Origin: Trichinella spiralis
Taxonomy: Eukaryota > Nematoda > Enoplea > Trichinellida > Trichinellidae
DNA: 64,000 nt
Direction of reading: 5' to 3'
NCBI GenBank assembly: GCA_000181795.3
Contig: CM012954.1
Span: 4,647,077-4,711,076 of the forward strand
Positions 62,797 to 64,000 of this stretch are shown in pieces; the first letter of the stretch is position 1, and each line of letters starts with the position of its first letter. The notes beneath the pieces are model-generated. The model ran no database searches. It saw nothing but the letters and a program-made list of their open reading frames with translations, and had not been told where the DNA came from. The position numbers were made by a program, and so were the translations under genes.

Positions 62797-64000
62797 CTAT
62801 TCGTCATCAGAAGAATCAACGCTCCTTGTCAGTTCTTGATGTTTCATACATTCTGGTAGTGGAATCTTTTCGAACGTTTTGTACAATATATCTTGCCCGT
62901 TAGGGGTAGGTTCCAACGATATCACTTCAACAGAATTGCCTAAGCAAATATTTTGATCAAACAATGCGAGTAGGAATGTGAAAAAAAAAATTTTTTTTCC
63001 ACATTTTTCATACCAATTTCTACATCAAAAATAGTAAAACGTTTCCGTTTAACGGTAAAAACATGCCTCGTTAGACAACCAATATCGACCAAAAACTAAA
63101 ATTCAAAAACAAAAAAACCAATAAAAAATTGAATACAAATTATAATATATTGTTTTTTTATACCATTATAATTTCTAAAGTTATACAAGGATAAAAGCCA
63201 GGCATGAGTTCTTTCATCAAACTTTCTTCAGTCAAGCCTGGAGAACGTAGAATATGCAAAAAAATAACTTCACAGCACCATCTCAGCACTGGCCAGTTGA
63301 GTTCACCATCCGGCATTAGCCACAATCGAGGCATCATGAATGTATTAATTCTTGAAAATGAAATTCAATTTGATATTGTCAAATGGCAAATCAATTACCT
63401 GGAATCATCATTTTCATCATTGTCTACTGGTGTCTTTTGGGTCTTCACAAATGAGTTTTCAGCAGCCTACAGAACGAAAAAAAAGAGCAACTGAAAAGTG
63501 GGTAAAAAAAACAAAGCAAACCAACAGAACACAAAACTAATATATAGAATAGAAAATGTAAAAGAAGAATACCGTCGAATGAAAATCGTGAAAAGTATGC
63601 ACACCCCAAGGTTTGATGCACTTTCTGGAAACAAATCTTGGAACATTCAAACCGGCAATTACAATCATCTTTTTCTTGAGCAACAATTTCAATGCTTCCT
63701 CATTTTTCGAACATTCATGCATTAGGGTCTGAAAATGAAATAACACCAATTTTTCAAATGATCAGCAAAAAGAAAAAAACAAGTCGTACTTGCGCTTCGG
63801 ACAATTTAATACCAGAATATCCCAATTTGGAAATTTTTTCAAACAATTTCACAACTGTACTGTTCGTCAGACAATGTTGTCCAGTTGTATCCAGTGGGAA
63901 CACTTTGGCTACATTTTCCAAAGCAAGTTTCAATTTTCGCCTGCTGTGAAGAGACGAACGAGCTTGATCGTATGATAATTTCGACTTGTCCAAGTAGACG
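62797..64000 (-). CDS. GTF3C1: TFIIIC largest subunit-like, C-terminal part
   Basis: Partial: the gene runs off the right edge. Six exons are visible (64000-63790, 63728-63573, 63466-63399, 63350-63164, 63095-63014, 62939-62797), all in phase, giving about 280 C-terminal residues to a TAG at 62797. Segments such as KLLLKKKMIVIAGLNVPRFV with KPWGVHTF, WLMPDGELNWPVLRWCCEVI with FLHILRSPGLTEESL, and GFYPCITLEII with FLVDIGCLTRH form winged-helix-like units. They resemble the C-terminus of GTF3C1, the B-box-binding subunit that helps recruit RNA polymerase III to tRNA genes. The resemblance is from memory and only the variable end is present. The protein ends in the acidic SVDSSDDE. Confidence 0.68.

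Noticed and set aside
1-64000. tRNA or rRNA genes
   Set aside because: I scanned by eye for paired A-box/B-box words and rRNA-like conserved stretches and found none. A covariance-model search would be decisive.

Overview
The window is AT-rich nuclear DNA from an invertebrate animal. Genes are interrupted by many short introns, often 50-70 nt, with ordinary GT..AG sites. They encode conserved animal proteins (SDA1, IRF2BP, INAFM, ABCD4, AP2S1, TIMMDC1) and one peptide-type GPCR. Intron size, base composition and gene spacing fit a nematode, possibly an early-branching lineage, but nothing here proves the species. I rebuilt exons by reading splice sites and checking that reading phases agree. 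Most gene models below close in frame from start to stop.

Layout from left to right. 1-5404: a 40-bp tandem repeat, then no gene I can support. 5405-11094 (minus): SDA1 ribosome-biogenesis factor and a 7TM receptor. 11095-21522: gene-poor, very AT-rich, with one unresolved minus-strand gene near 16.3-17.7 kb. 21523-24845 (minus): LCLAT1-type acyltransferase followed closely by the proteasome assembly chaperone PSMG1. 25688-25799: an orphan exon. 26416-27979 (minus): a galectin with a proline-rich and acidic tail. 29271-32902 (minus): IRF2BP-family regulator. 37703-38852 (plus): INAFM small membrane protein. 39729-42974 (minus): ABCD4-type ABC transporter. 43-50.8 kb: mostly non-coding with a few orphan exons. 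50817-52337 (plus): single-pass membrane protein of unknown family. 53534-60612 (plus): a dense same-strand row of carnosine N-methyltransferase-like, AP2 sigma, a small SIM-RING protein and a NUDT13-type Nudix hydrolase. A second SIM-RING gene sits inside the intron that splits the Nudix box. 60773-64000 (minus): TIMMDC1 and the C-terminal end of a TFIIIC largest-subunit-like gene that runs off the right edge.

Most genes are unrelated housekeeping functions: 60S ribosome assembly, proteasome assembly, phospholipid remodelling, cobalamin transport, endocytosis, complex I assembly and Pol III transcription. The most interesting items are the pair of RNF4-like SUMO-interaction/RING proteins, one nested in NUDT13; the galectin that has lost several sugar-contact residues and gained a tail; the intronless carnosine methyltransferase-like gene with altered motifs; and a GC-richer repeat-like block at about 35.0-35.2 kb. 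I did not find a clear new multi-gene system.
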